Assembly (NCBI GenBank): GCA_016787895.1
Contig: JAEUTN010000022.1
Location: 310,001-374,000 of the forward strand
Direction of reading: 5' to 3'
Source: Bacteroidia bacterium
GTDB taxonomy: Bacteria > Bacteroidota > Bacteroidia > B-17B0 > Aurantibacillaceae
DNA: 64,000 nucleotides
Shown here: positions 26,215 through 34,855 of the stretch, one piece after another
Layout of the letters: the number at the start of each line of letters is the position of its first letter
How positions within the stretch are numbered: position 1 is the first letter of the stretch
Notes under the pieces: generated by a model
Told to the model about the DNA's origin: nothing
Seen by the model: the letters and a program-made list of their open reading frames with translations, nothing else
Databases searched by the model: none
Translations under genes and position numbers: made by a program

Positions 26215-29200
26215 GTGTCAGGAACAGGAAATCACGGTACAATTATTGGTGGCGCGGTACTTGTGCCCGACCGGTGTGGAAACCCAAATTCTGCTTACAG
26301 TTTTAATGGTACAAATAGTGGGATACAAATGCTTTTCGCAGGCCCAACCGGAACGGTTTCCAGATCCATCTCCTTTTGGGCTAAAACAAGCAATACGGTC
26401 ATAAATTCGCCACGTTCATCTTTTGATTATGGCACTGCATTTGGTGCAGGTGATTCGTATCAAATTGTCTGGAATTACTGTGGTCCGGGTGTTGGACTGG
26501 ATGTTTCCAATCAGGCATTGATCAGAGGAAATAACTGCCTGCTCAATAATGCCTGGCATCATATAGTAGCAGTATATAATTCCAGTCTTAGCAATGTATA
26601 TTCAACCGTTGTGTATTACATCGATGGTGTGGCACAACCCGCCATTGCCTGCAATGTGTCCGGAACCGGCGCAACCATTAATACCGGAACTGTATTTCCT
26701 ATTTCAGTCGGTAAAAATGGAACTGGTGCCTCCAGGTATTTTAACGGTGTATTAGATGATTTTTATCTATATAACAGGCCGTTAACATCAGCGGAAGTTC
26801 TTCAATTGTATACTTTGATTCCCTGCACACCTCCTGTTTTTGGTAACACACTGGTTTGTTCAGGAACTTTTCAGACATACAGTGTTTCACCAATCAGCAA
26901 CGCTACCTTTACCTGGACACTTCCGGGAGGCTGGACGGGTTCATCTTCAACCAATACCATTGGTGTAATTTCTGGTAGTAATTCCGGCACCATAACTGTG
27001 GCTGCATCAAGTACCTGCGGAGTATTTCCAACCTCCACACTTGCTGTATCTGTTCAAACTGTTCCAGTTTTGAATGTAGTATCGAGCAACTCTATTATTT
27101 GTTCGGGATTGGCGGCTACACTTACTGCCTCGGGTGCAAACTCTTATACCTGGATGCCTGGTGGCATTTCAGGTCAAACTATTCAGGTAAATCCTTTTGT
27201 AAACACAACCTATACTGTGAATGCTACACACAGCAATTCTTGTTCTCAATCTGCCCAAATTACTCAAAGTGTCGTCATTAACCCCACGGTTACTGCCAGC
27301 ACTGCCGGTTCAATTGCCTGTAATGGGAACTCTGTTTCCCTTAGCGCCGCTGGGGCAACAAGTTATACTTGGTTACCGGGTAACCTGAGTGGCTCAGTAA
27401 TTGTTGTAAGCCCGGCTACAAGTATGGTGTACACCTTGACCGGCTTTACACCATTTGGTTGTACTGGAAGCAATACACTTTCTTTATCAGTACCTGCTTC
27501 ACTCACCCTTAACCTTACCGCTGCTTCTTTTACAGCTTGTCCTGGAAACAACATTATTCTTACTGCTAACGCTTCAGGTGGTACACCTTCGTATTCCTAC
27601 ACCTGGTCAAATTCCGCGAGCACTTTCTCCTCAACTTATCAGTCAGTAAATCCTGGAACCATCACTGCTAATGTAAGCGTTCAGGATGCGAATGCCTGTG
27701 TCATTAGCGCTTCTGTTCCAATCATTTTCATTCCTGTAGGTTCCCTTTCTACATCAAGCGTTTCTATTTGTCCGAATACAATTGCAACTCTCACCGTTAC
27801 CGGATCCAGCACCTACACTTGGTTGCCTTCCGGCTTTGTTGGAAATACTTATACATTGGTCACAGGAACTGCTCAACAATTTACCATCAATGCCACGGAT
27901 GTCTCGGGATGTATCACAACTGCCACTACAACAATCGGAATCAAACCTGCCCCCACGCTCTCCTTCAATACTTTTTCGATCACCTGTGGAAGTTTGGGTT
28001 CTGCAACAGTGTCGGCCTCGGGTGGTACAGGGCCCTTTAGTTACACCTGGACACCAACCGGCCAAACCAACTCAGTAGCAACAGGTCTGTTTCCGGGAAC
28101 CTATACCCTTACCTTTTTAGATGCAGGCACGGGATGTGTGTTTACTCCTACAACCACCTTTTTTCCTCTGGTGCCTTTAACCGGAACGGTTTCCTCCACC
28201 AACAGCTTGTTGTGTAACGGCATAAACACCGGTACCGCTTCCATTGCCCTTTCCAACGGTTCGGGTACTCAAACCTATACCTGGACCAATTCTATCGGTG
28301 TTCTAAATACGGCAACCGTTTCGGGTCTTGCCGCAGGCATCAGCACGGTTCAGGTTATCGATGCCCTTACCTATTGCGCCGTTACACACACGTTTTTAAT
28401 TACCCAACCCCCGGCCCTGAGTCTTTCTATTGTTGCCTCAACGCCTTCAGTGTGTGTAGGAGGAAGTATTTCTCTGAACGCTTCCAATTCAGGAGGTATA
28501 GCCCCTTACACTTACACCTGGGCAGCCGGACCTTCCGGCACTATTTTAAGTGTGAGTGAAGCTTCAGCGGGTATTTTTAATTATACCGTGAACAGCCTGG
28601 ACGCTAACCTTTGTTTGAGTTCACTAACACATTCTTTAAGTTTTGTCCCTAACCCCACCTTAAGTGTAAGCAACGTGTCCATCTGTCCTTTGGAGACAGG
28701 TAGTCTTGTTGTTAGCGGAGCTTCCAGTTATACCTGGAACAGCGGCCTGGTTGGGCCTGTGTTTGCGGCAAGTCCTTCAGTAAACACACAGTATACGGTA
28801 GTGGGCTCAGCCCTTTCCTGCAGCAGTTCAGCCACCGCCTCTATCCTCCTTAAGCCCGTCCCCGTGGCTTTTGCTTCCAACAACGGACCAGTGTGTACAG
28901 GGCAAACCCTGCTTTTGTTTTCTTCAGGAGGCAGCGCTTCCTGGACAGGTCCTTTAAGTTTTACTTCTGCATTGACCAGCCCCAGCATTAATGCCAGCGC
29001 ACAAAACGCCTCGGGTATTTACCAGGTGATTGTTACAGCGGCTAATAATTGTACCGCCTCAACCATCACTTCAGCAAGCGTGCATCCTGTTCCCTTCCTG
29101 AGTGTTTTAGGAAGTACCGTATGTGAGGGGCAAAACCTGAACCTGTATTCCTCCGCTTTACCCGGAGCCAGCTATTTCTGGCAAGGACCTGCTTTATTTA

Positions 29201-31041
29201 CTTCAACCCTTTCCAGCCCTGTGCTTGTTTCCTCCAATACGCTTATGACAGGTGCCTATGCCCTGCACATAACCAGCGCGCAAGGCTGTACCACCAACGC
29301 TCAGCTTCAAGCCTCAGTGGCCCCCATGCCCAGTATCGCCATCACCGGCAACTCGGTAGTATGCCAGGGCGATAACCTGAGTTTGAGTGCTTCAGGCGCT
29401 GATACTTACGCCTGGTACGGACCTTCTAATTTTTCCCACAATACCGCTTCCTTCACCCTCACAAACGTTCACATAAATGCTGCAGGTTTTTATTCCTTAA
29501 TCGCCTCTCAGGGTCCCTGCCAGGTAAACACCGGCTCTTTTGTTACAGTAAATGCCTTGCCGCAACCTACAATCGGCAATAGCGGGCCGGTATGCGAAAA
29601 CGGTACGGTTCAGTTTTTTACCGGCCCTGCAGCAAGTTACACCTGGAGTGGACCACAAAACTTTAGTTCCAATCAACAGAATCCGGTTTTAACCAATGCG
29701 GGAAGCTCTGTTCAGGGCATTTATTCCTTAACTGTTCAGGACAATAATTCCTGCAGGGCTTCAACAGCTTCTTCCCTTCTGGTGTTACTAAATCCTGTTC
29801 CTGTGGTCAGCGGAGACTCGGTGTGTTTCGGGGAAAACGCTCAACTCAGTGTGTCAGGTGGGGTATCTTACCTGTGGCTTGGCCCCGCCGGCTTTACGTC
29901 CACCCTTTCCAGTGTTCTTATTCCCCAGGTCACCGCCACAAGCAGTGGCAATTATTCGGTGATTGTGAGTGCCCAGAACAACTGCACGGTACAGGCCCTT
30001 GTGCCGCTGATGGGCTTTCCATATGCTTTACCCCAGCCCATCATCTCAGGTAACAACAAACCCTGCCTTCACTCTGCCTTATTGCTAAGTGGCTCAGGCG
30101 GGATAGCGTATTTATGGTCGGGACCAAATGGATTTACTGCCACAACACAGCAATTTAGCCTGGTCTCTTCCAGCCCAAGCGTCTCAGGCGTTTATACCCT
30201 GAGTGTTATCAACGCCAGTAACTGTAGCGCTTCCGGAACCGTTCGGGTGGAGATTTTGCCCCTGCCCAAAGCCCAATTGCTGAGTTCCCTGAATCAGCAA
30301 TGTGTACCCTTTTGTTCAGAATTTAATTTGGTGAGCGACAGCACGTCTGTTCCACTCAGCGGATCGAACATTTATTTTAACGGCCAAACCTTCACCACCA
30401 GCCCCTTTCAGCTTTGTTTCTTGCAGCCGGGGCAATTCAGTCTGAGTTCGGTGTTTACCGATACAAATGGTTGCGTGAATAATTCGGTGTTTTTACTGAA
30501 TGCTTACCCTAAGGTAGTTGCTGATTTTTATTTTGAACCTCAACTTCCCCTTGCAGGTATTGATCAGGTGCAGTTTGTAAATGCTTCACAGGGTCAGGGA
30601 CAAACCCAGTGGAACTGGCTTTTTATGGCCAACAACAACGATACGGTGTCCACCCAAAACTGCTCTTACCTTTTTGAGCAACCCGGCAAATACCCGGTGG
30701 TGCTACTGGTAAAAAACCAGTGGGGGTGCATAGATACGGTAATCAAAACGGTGGTCATTGAGGAAGAGTTTGCCTTTTACGTTCCAAACTCGTTTACACC
30801 CAACGGGGATGGCATCAACGATGTGTTTCAACCCAAAGGCATGGGCTTCACCGACTACACGCTGGACATCTATGACCGATGGGGAGAGCGCATCTTCTCC
30901 ACTAACTCCTTCTATCAGGGCTGGGATGGTTATTTTAAAGGGGCACCTTGTCAGAATGGAGTTTACAACTGGGTCATACAAATTAAAACACCTCAGGGAA
31001 TTCTCAAATCGAAAAACGGAACTGTACAGTTGTTGAAATGA
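26215..31041 (+). CDS. Giant LamG and Ig-like repeat surface protein, T9SS type B signal; true start unclear
   Basis: GTG 26215 is the first standard start codon, giving 1608 residues, but it removes the signal peptide. The frame is open from 26083 and encodes an obvious signal peptide (KKILVFLFILFSSEIFSQ, from 26107) with CTA where ATG is expected. Domains: LamG (about 1-205, ending LDDFYLYNRPLTSAEVLQLY), then many Ig-like/SprB-like modules of about 60-80 residues with SYTW or YLWSGPNGF cores (about 210-1400), a PKD-like segment (about 1430-1515), and a type B (gliding motility-associated) C-terminal domain beginning FYVPNSFTPNGDGINDVF. It is probably a cell-surface adhesin exported by T9SS and needing a PorP/SprF-like partner, as SprB does. 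Confidence 0.88.
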   Translation: MSGTGNHGTIIGGAVLVPDRCGNPNSAYSFNGTNSGIQMLFAGPTGTVSRSISFWAKTSNTVINSPRSSFDYGTAFGAGDSYQIVWNYCGPGVGLDVSNQALIRGNNCLLNNAWHHIVAVYNSSLSNVYSTVVYYIDGVAQPAIACNVSGTGATINTGTVFPISVGKNGTGASRYFNGVLDDFYLYNRPLTSAEVLQLYTLIPCTPPVFGNTLVCSGTFQTYSVSPISNATFTWTLPGGWTGSSSTNTIGVISGSNSGTITVAASSTCGVFPTSTLAVSVQTVPVLNVVSSNSIICSGLAATLTASGANSYTWMPGGISGQTIQVNPFVNTTYTVNATHSNSCSQSAQITQSVVINPTVTASTAGSIACNGNSVSLSAAGATSYTWLPGNLSGSVIVVSPATSMVYTLTGFTPFGCTGSNTLSLSVPASLTLNLTAASFTACPGNNIILTANASGGTPSYSYTWSNSASTFSSTYQSVNPGTITANVSVQDANACVISASVPIIFIPVGSLSTSSVSICPNTIATLTVTGSSTYTWLPSGFVGNTYTLVTGTAQQFTINATDVSGCITTATTTIGIKPAPTLSFNTFSITCGSLGSATVSASGGTGPFSYTWTPTGQTNSVATGLFPGTYTLTFLDAGTGCVFTPTTTFFPLVPLTGTVSSTNSLLCNGINTGTASIALSNGSGTQTYTWTNSIGVLNTATVSGLAAGISTVQVIDALTYCAVTHTFLITQPPALSLSIVASTPSVCVGGSISLNASNSGGIAPYTYTWAAGPSGTILSVSEASAGIFNYTVNSLDANLCLSSLTHSLSFVPNPTLSVSNVSICPLETGSLVVSGASSYTWNSGLVGPVFAASPSVNTQYTVVGSALSCSSSATASILLKPVPVAFASNNGPVCTGQTLLLFSSGGSASWTGPLSFTSALTSPSINASAQNASGIYQVIVTAANNCTASTITSASVHPVPFLSVLGSTVCEGQNLNLYSSALPGASYFWQGPALFTSTLSSPVLVSSNTLMTGAYALHITSAQGCTTNAQLQASVAPMPSIAITGNSVVCQGDNLSLSASGADTYAWYGPSNFSHNTASFTLTNVHINAAGFYSLIASQGPCQVNTGSFVTVNALPQPTIGNSGPVCENGTVQFFTGPAASYTWSGPQNFSSNQQNPVLTNAGSSVQGIYSLTVQDNNSCRASTASSLLVLLNPVPVVSGDSVCFGENAQLSVSGGVSYLWLGPAGFTSTLSSVLIPQVTATSSGNYSVIVSAQNNCTVQALVPLMGFPYALPQPIISGNNKPCLHSALLLSGSGGIAYLWSGPNGFTATTQQFSLVSSSPSVSGVYTLSVINASNCSASGTVRVEILPLPKAQLLSSLNQQCVPFCSEFNLVSDSTSVPLSGSNIYFNGQTFTTSPFQLCFLQPGQFSLSSVFTDTNGCVNNSVFLLNAYPKVVADFYFEPQLPLAGIDQVQFVNASQGQGQTQWNWLFMANNNDTVSTQNCSYLFEQPGKYPVVLLVKNQWGCIDTVIKTVVIEEEFAFYVPNSFTPNGDGINDVFQPKGMGFTDYTLDIYDRWGERIFSTNSFYQGWDGYFKGAPCQNGVYNWVIQIKTPQGILKSKNGTVQLLK
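27975..29065 (+). repeat. Ig-like block collinear with one in the gene at 1-3200
   Basis: About 1.1 kb encodes successive modules (from SITCGSLGSATV to VTAANNCTAS) that match, in the same order, the modules encoded on the minus strand at about 643-1770. Shared cores include NPTLSVSN-SICPLETG, VSGASSYTW and YTVVGSALSC. Confidence 0.75.
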
Positions 31042-31159
31042 GGCAGATTCTTAAATCAATTTATTAGAATAGTATTTCAGTAATGGAATCAGCTAAAGTT
31101 TATTAAAAAAAAGTACTTAAACTAAATACGCTATTCGATCTTCAAGCCTATACAGTTTG

Positions 31160-32773
31160 TTATTCAATTACTAATTTAGTGTAATGAGTTTCTAAATCAC
31201 TATTTAATATAACAAAATAGGTTCCACTTTCTAATGAATCAATATTTATATTCGCTTCATTAAGGTCCTCCATATTTTTAAATGTAAATGAAAGCAATAA
31301 ATTGCCTAATGGCCCTAAAACCTTGAGCTTGATTGGCCCCAAAATCTTGACTCCAACGTCGCTTAACTTAATATACCCATTCGAGGGATTGGGATAAACA
31401 ATAAGTCTGCCATTTTCCTCATGAATTTCTTTAATCCCAACCTCATTATCACAGACAACAATTCGACCTGGTAAATTTAAACCCGAAAGGTTAGCACCAC
31501 CTTGGCCTGCTGTCGCATTTAGAGAACTGTTGTAGAATGGCGATCCGCTGCCAAGGAAAACACCAGCCGCTCCACCAATTAATTGTGAACTTAAGTTGAG
31601 AAGTTGATTTGATGTCCATAAAACACCGCCGCCGCCGCCGCCACCTTTACCATGACAATCAGGCCCCGAATAGTTATCTGACCCACCATACCCGCCTTTT
31701 ATTGAGACATTCAACGCAGTTACAGAGTTTACATCTAACAATACAGAACCACCGCCACCGCCACCGCCTTGCCCATCAATAGAGTTCGGCAAGAAATTAA
31801 CATTTGTGCCTTCTGAATAAATGCTATAACCATTGCCAGAAATAGATGATGCCTTAATTATTACGATCCCTCCACCATTCCCGCCATTACTTGACGTATT
31901 ATTGTTCTGGTGTCCTGCACCTCCTCCTCCACCCATGAAAACTAGACTAAGTGCATTGGAGTAACTAAGTCCCTCTCCTGCCATTCCTCCGGTTTGCATA
32001 ACAAAGTTTGCAGGGCAACTAGCTGGACCATAAAAATCACCTCCGCGTCCGCCTTTGCCAAAGTTTGCACCACCACCACCTCCACCATTAATATCATTAC
32101 CTCCTCCGCCGCCATTTGAGTTTTTGCCACGTCCAATGTCATTCGTAATGCCATTTAAAAAAACGCCTTCTCCTTTTTCTGCAAAATATGAATTTGGTTG
32201 CAAAAGCGAAGATTCGACGTAGCTTGTTGTATCCCCAAAGCATTGAGTGCTATTAGTCAGCACACTCCCGCCCCGGAATCCTTTGCCACTCACATCAATA
32301 TTACTATTTAAAGTTAGCATTCCGCAGACTCTTAATGCTAGAATACCTCCTGAGCTTCCATTCCATGGCAAACAGCTAAGAGTTCCAACAACAAGCGCAT
32401 TTTGATATACAGGAACTCTTACTAATTGAACTTTACCTGATGGAGTGTATGCCCTCTGCAAAGGGGCATTAAGAATTATACTATTTCCAATGACCGACGC
32501 GACTTCAGCAAATTCATATTTACCACAATTGTTATAAGAGGTAATCGAGCCATAGTTAATGCTGTTCGCAGAATTAACTGACACCCCTTTCATCTGAACA
32601 ATTAAAACCTGATCAGATATTGTGATACTTGAGCTATTCGAAACCACCAAAGTGTTCCCACTGATACTGTTTACTTCAGTGTATACATTTATAATTCCAG
32701 AAATAGAGGAAGTTTGTGAAATAATAACATTAGAAATAAACAGAACTCCACAGAAAATACTACTTTTTCTCAT
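31160..32773 (-). CDS. Gly-rich secreted protein with T9SS type A sorting signal
   Basis: A 537-residue protein with a signal peptide (about 1-20). Residues 25-200 are Ser/Asn/Ile-rich and look like beta-helix strands. Residues about 215-390 contain several runs of 5-7 glycines (for example NGGGGGND, GQGGGGGGG, GKGGGGGGG), giving DNA rich in CCGCCA-like triplets. A type A sorting domain ends the protein (about 450-537, IVYPNPSNGYIKL and ESGTYFVIL). It is probably a secreted or surface-attached structural protein. Its own stretch is AT-rich apart from the Gly tracts. It is convergent with the 26215-31041 gene. Confidence 0.87.
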   Translation of the reverse strand: MRKSSIFCGVLFISNVIISQTSSISGIINVYTEVNSISGNTLVVSNSSSITISDQVLIVQMKGVSVNSANSINYGSITSYNNCGKYEFAEVASVIGNSIILNAPLQRAYTPSGKVQLVRVPVYQNALVVGTLSCLPWNGSSGGILALRVCGMLTLNSNIDVSGKGFRGGSVLTNSTQCFGDTTSYVESSLLQPNSYFAEKGEGVFLNGITNDIGRGKNSNGGGGGNDINGGGGGGANFGKGGRGGDFYGPASCPANFVMQTGGMAGEGLSYSNALSLVFMGGGGGAGHQNNNTSSNGGNGGGIVIIKASSISGNGYSIYSEGTNVNFLPNSIDGQGGGGGGGSVLLDVNSVTALNVSIKGGYGGSDNYSGPDCHGKGGGGGGGVLWTSNQLLNLSSQLIGGAAGVFLGSGSPFYNSSLNATAGQGGANLSGLNLPGRIVVCDNEVGIKEIHEENGRLIVYPNPSNGYIKLSDVGVKILGPIKLKVLGPLGNLLLSFTFKNMEDLNEANINIDSLESGTYFVILNSDLETHYTKLVIE

Positions 32774-32908
32774 AATTGAATTGAGTTAAAATTTTATCCC
32801 CCTTTTTGCAAAGAGGAGATCTATATGTTTATTCTAAAGCTAAGTAAAATTTTGAAAAAATCAAAATAATCAGCACCATATATAAAAACGCAATCTTTAC
32901 ATCCTTGA

Positions 32909-32922
32909 TTTTAGGCCTAAAA
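32909..32922. repeat. Perfect 14-base palindrome in the intergenic region
   Basis: TTTTAGGCCTAAAA lies between the divergent Gly-rich gene and the first cupin gene, followed by a second partial arm (AGCCTTT). It could be a regulator site or part of a hairpin; nothing in the sequence decides. Confidence 0.35.
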
Positions 32923-32966
32923 GCCTTTAAAAAAACTAAAAAAGACCTGTATTCCTGAATAAATTC

Positions 32967-32974
32967 TATCTTTG
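32967..32974 (+). promoter_or_regulatory. -7 promoter element of the glycan/acyl cluster
   Basis: TATCTTTG matches TAnnTTTG exactly. A possible TTG start (32972) lies inside it, so the first coding start is more likely GTG 32993, about 12 bases after the expected transcript start. Confidence 0.5.
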
Positions 32975-32992
32975 GGAAAATTTTTCAATCGC

Positions 32993-33394
32993 GTGAAACA
33001 GGCGGAGATACTCCATTTTCCTAAGATTCTGGACCCAAGGGGTAACTTAACTTTTATGCAATACCCTTCGCAAATACCATTTGATATCCAAAGGGTATTT
33101 TGGCTCTACGACGTTCCGGGGGGTGAGTTGCGAGGTGGTCACGCCTACGAGTTGCAAAATGAGGTGATCATAGCGTTAAGCGGAAGTTTTGATGTGGTGA
33201 TTACCCGGCCTGATGGAAATAAAGAAAAATACGCTTTGAACCGTTCCTATTATGGTCTCTATGTACCTGCCTTAACCTGGAGACATATCGAGAATTTTTC
33301 GACTAATGCAGTAGGATTACATCTCTCCAGCCACGCCTTTGATTCCGCAGATTATATCCGTGATTTTGAAACCTTTAAGCGGAAGAGCGTATGA
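32993..33394 (+). CDS. FdtA/QdtA-like cupin, sugar 3,4-ketoisomerase family (divergent)
   Basis: A 133-residue single-domain cupin of the WxcM/FdtA/QdtA family, which isomerises dTDP-4-keto-6-deoxyglucose to a 3-keto sugar before transamination. Family strands are clear (RVFWLYDVPGGELRGGHAY and SGSFDVVITRPDG). Where the family has RGxHAHK, this protein has RGGHAY, replacing the second His by Tyr, so its activity may differ. GTG 32993 is chosen because the promoter overlaps the TTG at 32972. It overlaps the next cupin gene by 4 bases, suggesting the two work together. Confidence 0.85.
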   Translation: MKQAEILHFPKILDPRGNLTFMQYPSQIPFDIQRVFWLYDVPGGELRGGHAYELQNEVIIALSGSFDVVITRPDGNKEKYALNRSYYGLYVPALTWRHIENFSTNAVGLHLSSHAFDSADYIRDFETFKRKSV

Positions 33395-33819
33395 ACACAT
33401 CCGTGAGTATAAGTGATTGCAGGGTAATAGAACTCGCACAAATAGGAGACAGAAACGGGCACATTACAGTCGTGACCAATAATTCCGAAATCCCATTTGC
33501 AGTAAAACGTGTTTTTTATCTTTACGATATTCCGGGAGGAGAGTCCAGAGGAGCCCACGCCCACAAAGAATGCCATCAGTTTTTGGTAGCTGTAAGCGGA
33601 GCCTTTGAAGTAGTGCTCGATGATGGTAAAAACAAACGCAGCGTTCATTTGAACAACCCTAAAACCGGCTTACACATCGTACCGGGCATTTGGGCCTCAG
33701 AAGTCAACTTTTCCTCTGGTTCCATTTGCCTGGTTCTTGCATCACACAATTATGAAGAAACAGATTATATTAGAAACTATTCAGACTACAAAACTTTCAA
33801 AAGAATAAATAATGGATAA
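33391..33819 (+). CDS. FdtA/QdtA-like sugar 3,4-ketoisomerase cupin
   Basis: A 142-residue cupin of the same family as its upstream neighbour, with the full catalytic-type motif RGAHAHK at about residues 52-58 and the strand SGAFEVVLDDG. It probably converts a dTDP-4-keto-6-deoxyhexose to its 3-keto isomer, the step before a 3-amino sugar. No aminotransferase or dTDP-glucose enzymes are in the window, so the rest of that pathway must lie elsewhere. It starts in the stop of the first cupin and overlaps the ACP gene by 8 bases. Confidence 0.88.
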   Translation: MNTSVSISDCRVIELAQIGDRNGHITVVTNNSEIPFAVKRVFYLYDIPGGESRGAHAHKECHQFLVAVSGAFEVVLDDGKNKRSVHLNNPKTGLHIVPGIWASEVNFSSGSICLVLASHNYEETDYIRNYSDYKTFKRINNG

Positions 33820-34108
33820 AGAAAAGATTTTAAAAATTGTTATTAATCAGATAGAACAAGTCATCGAAACACTTCCTGATAATCAGAAATTTAAGGTCAA
33901 CGAAGATACAGCCCTGTTTGGCCCAGGTTCAAACATTGATTCACTTTCATTGGTTTCCATAATTGTAGACTTAGAAATGTTATTTTCAAACGAACACAAC
34001 ATAGAAATTTCTTTAACTGATGACAGAGCTATGGCAAGAAATGAAAGTCCGTTTAGTAGTGTAAAAAGTTTAGTAGACTATATCACAGAACTGACAAACG
34101 AAAAATGA
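33812..34108 (+). CDS. Acyl carrier protein, atypical
   Basis: A 98-residue acyl carrier protein. The phosphopantetheine attachment serine is Ser44 in the motif NIDSLSLVS. It is longer than FabD-type ACPs because of an insert after helix II (SLTDDRAMARNESPFSSVKSLVDYI), a form often seen in dedicated secondary-pathway carriers. It overlaps the second cupin gene and precedes an SDR reductase, so it probably carries the acyl group processed by the following enzymes. Confidence 0.87.
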   Translation: MDKEKILKIVINQIEQVIETLPDNQKFKVNEDTALFGPGSNIDSLSLVSIIVDLEMLFSNEHNIEISLTDDRAMARNESPFSSVKSLVDYITELTNEK

Positions 34109-34141
34109 ACAAAGGTTTATCCAGTCTAACTTTTATCAGTA

Positions 34142-34855
34142 ATGTACAAAAATAAAGTTGTAATAGTAACAGGATCAAGCAGAGGCGTTGGATTGGAAAT
34201 AACAAAACACTTTTTGTCAAATAATGCTATTGTTATTGGCTTAAGTAAAGGAAGCGCCAGTCACAAGCACAGCAACTATTACCATTTTTCAGTCGATCTT
34301 GGCAAGTCTGATGAAATTAATTCGTGTTTTAAGAAAATAGCAAAACAGTTTGAGAAGATAGATATTGTTATTAACAATGCGGCTGTAATGACTTCACAAT
34401 ACTCAATGATAATGCCTACAAAAAATGCGATTGACATGGTTAACGTCAACTTGCTTGGCGTCTTTTTTGTTTCAAGGGAAGCAGCCAAACTTATGAGAAA
34501 CAAATCTCCTGGAAGAATAATTAATATTGGTTCAATGGCCGCCAGTCTTGAACCTGCAGGTGATTCCATATATGCTGCTTGTAAAGCTGGCATCAGTACT
34601 TTAGCCAATGTTATGGCAAAAGAATTTTCAATATATAATATCACCTGTAATACTTTAGCTATTACCGCGATTGATACCGATATGCTACGTCAACATTCAG
34701 AAACGGGTCAAACAAAAATTCATCAAATTATAAACAACTTGCCAATCCCACGTTACGCCTCAGCAGATGACATTTTGAATGTTATTGATTTTTTTGCTTC
34801 TGAAAAAAGCTCTTATATTTCTGCACAAACCATTTACCTAGGTGGAATCAATTAA
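34142..34855 (+). CDS. SDR oxidoreductase, FabG-like
   Basis: A 237-residue classical short-chain dehydrogenase. The cofactor motif TGSSRGVG is at 10-17, NNA at 78-80, and the catalytic Ser131, Tyr144 and Lys148 (SIYAACK) are in place. It is most like 3-oxoacyl-ACP reductases; next to an ACP and a KASIII-like protein, reduction of a ketoacyl-ACP is the likely reaction, though a sugar substrate is possible. Its last codons overlap the next gene's GTG start by 14 bases. Confidence 0.9.
   Translation: MYKNKVVIVTGSSRGVGLEITKHFLSNNAIVIGLSKGSASHKHSNYYHFSVDLGKSDEINSCFKKIAKQFEKIDIVINNAAVMTSQYSMIMPTKNAIDMVNVNLLGVFFVSREAAKLMRNKSPGRIINIGSMAASLEPAGDSIYAACKAGISTLANVMAKEFSIYNITCNTLAITAIDTDMLRQHSETGQTKIHQIINNLPIPRYASADDILNVIDFFASEKSSYISAQTIYLGGIN

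Noticed and set aside
26900..30300. Regular sequence periodicity that could suggest a CRISPR or DNA repeat array
   Set aside because: The period follows Ig-like protein modules in one long open frame; the units are diverged and not separated by unique spacers.
31042..31159. AT-rich spacer between convergent genes, considered as a terminator
   Set aside because: No stable GC stem followed by a T-tract could be found.
31600..32130. CCGCCA-rich triplet tracts considered as a non-coding DNA repeat
   Set aside because: They are in frame within a coding sequence with signal peptide and sorting domain and encode glycine runs.
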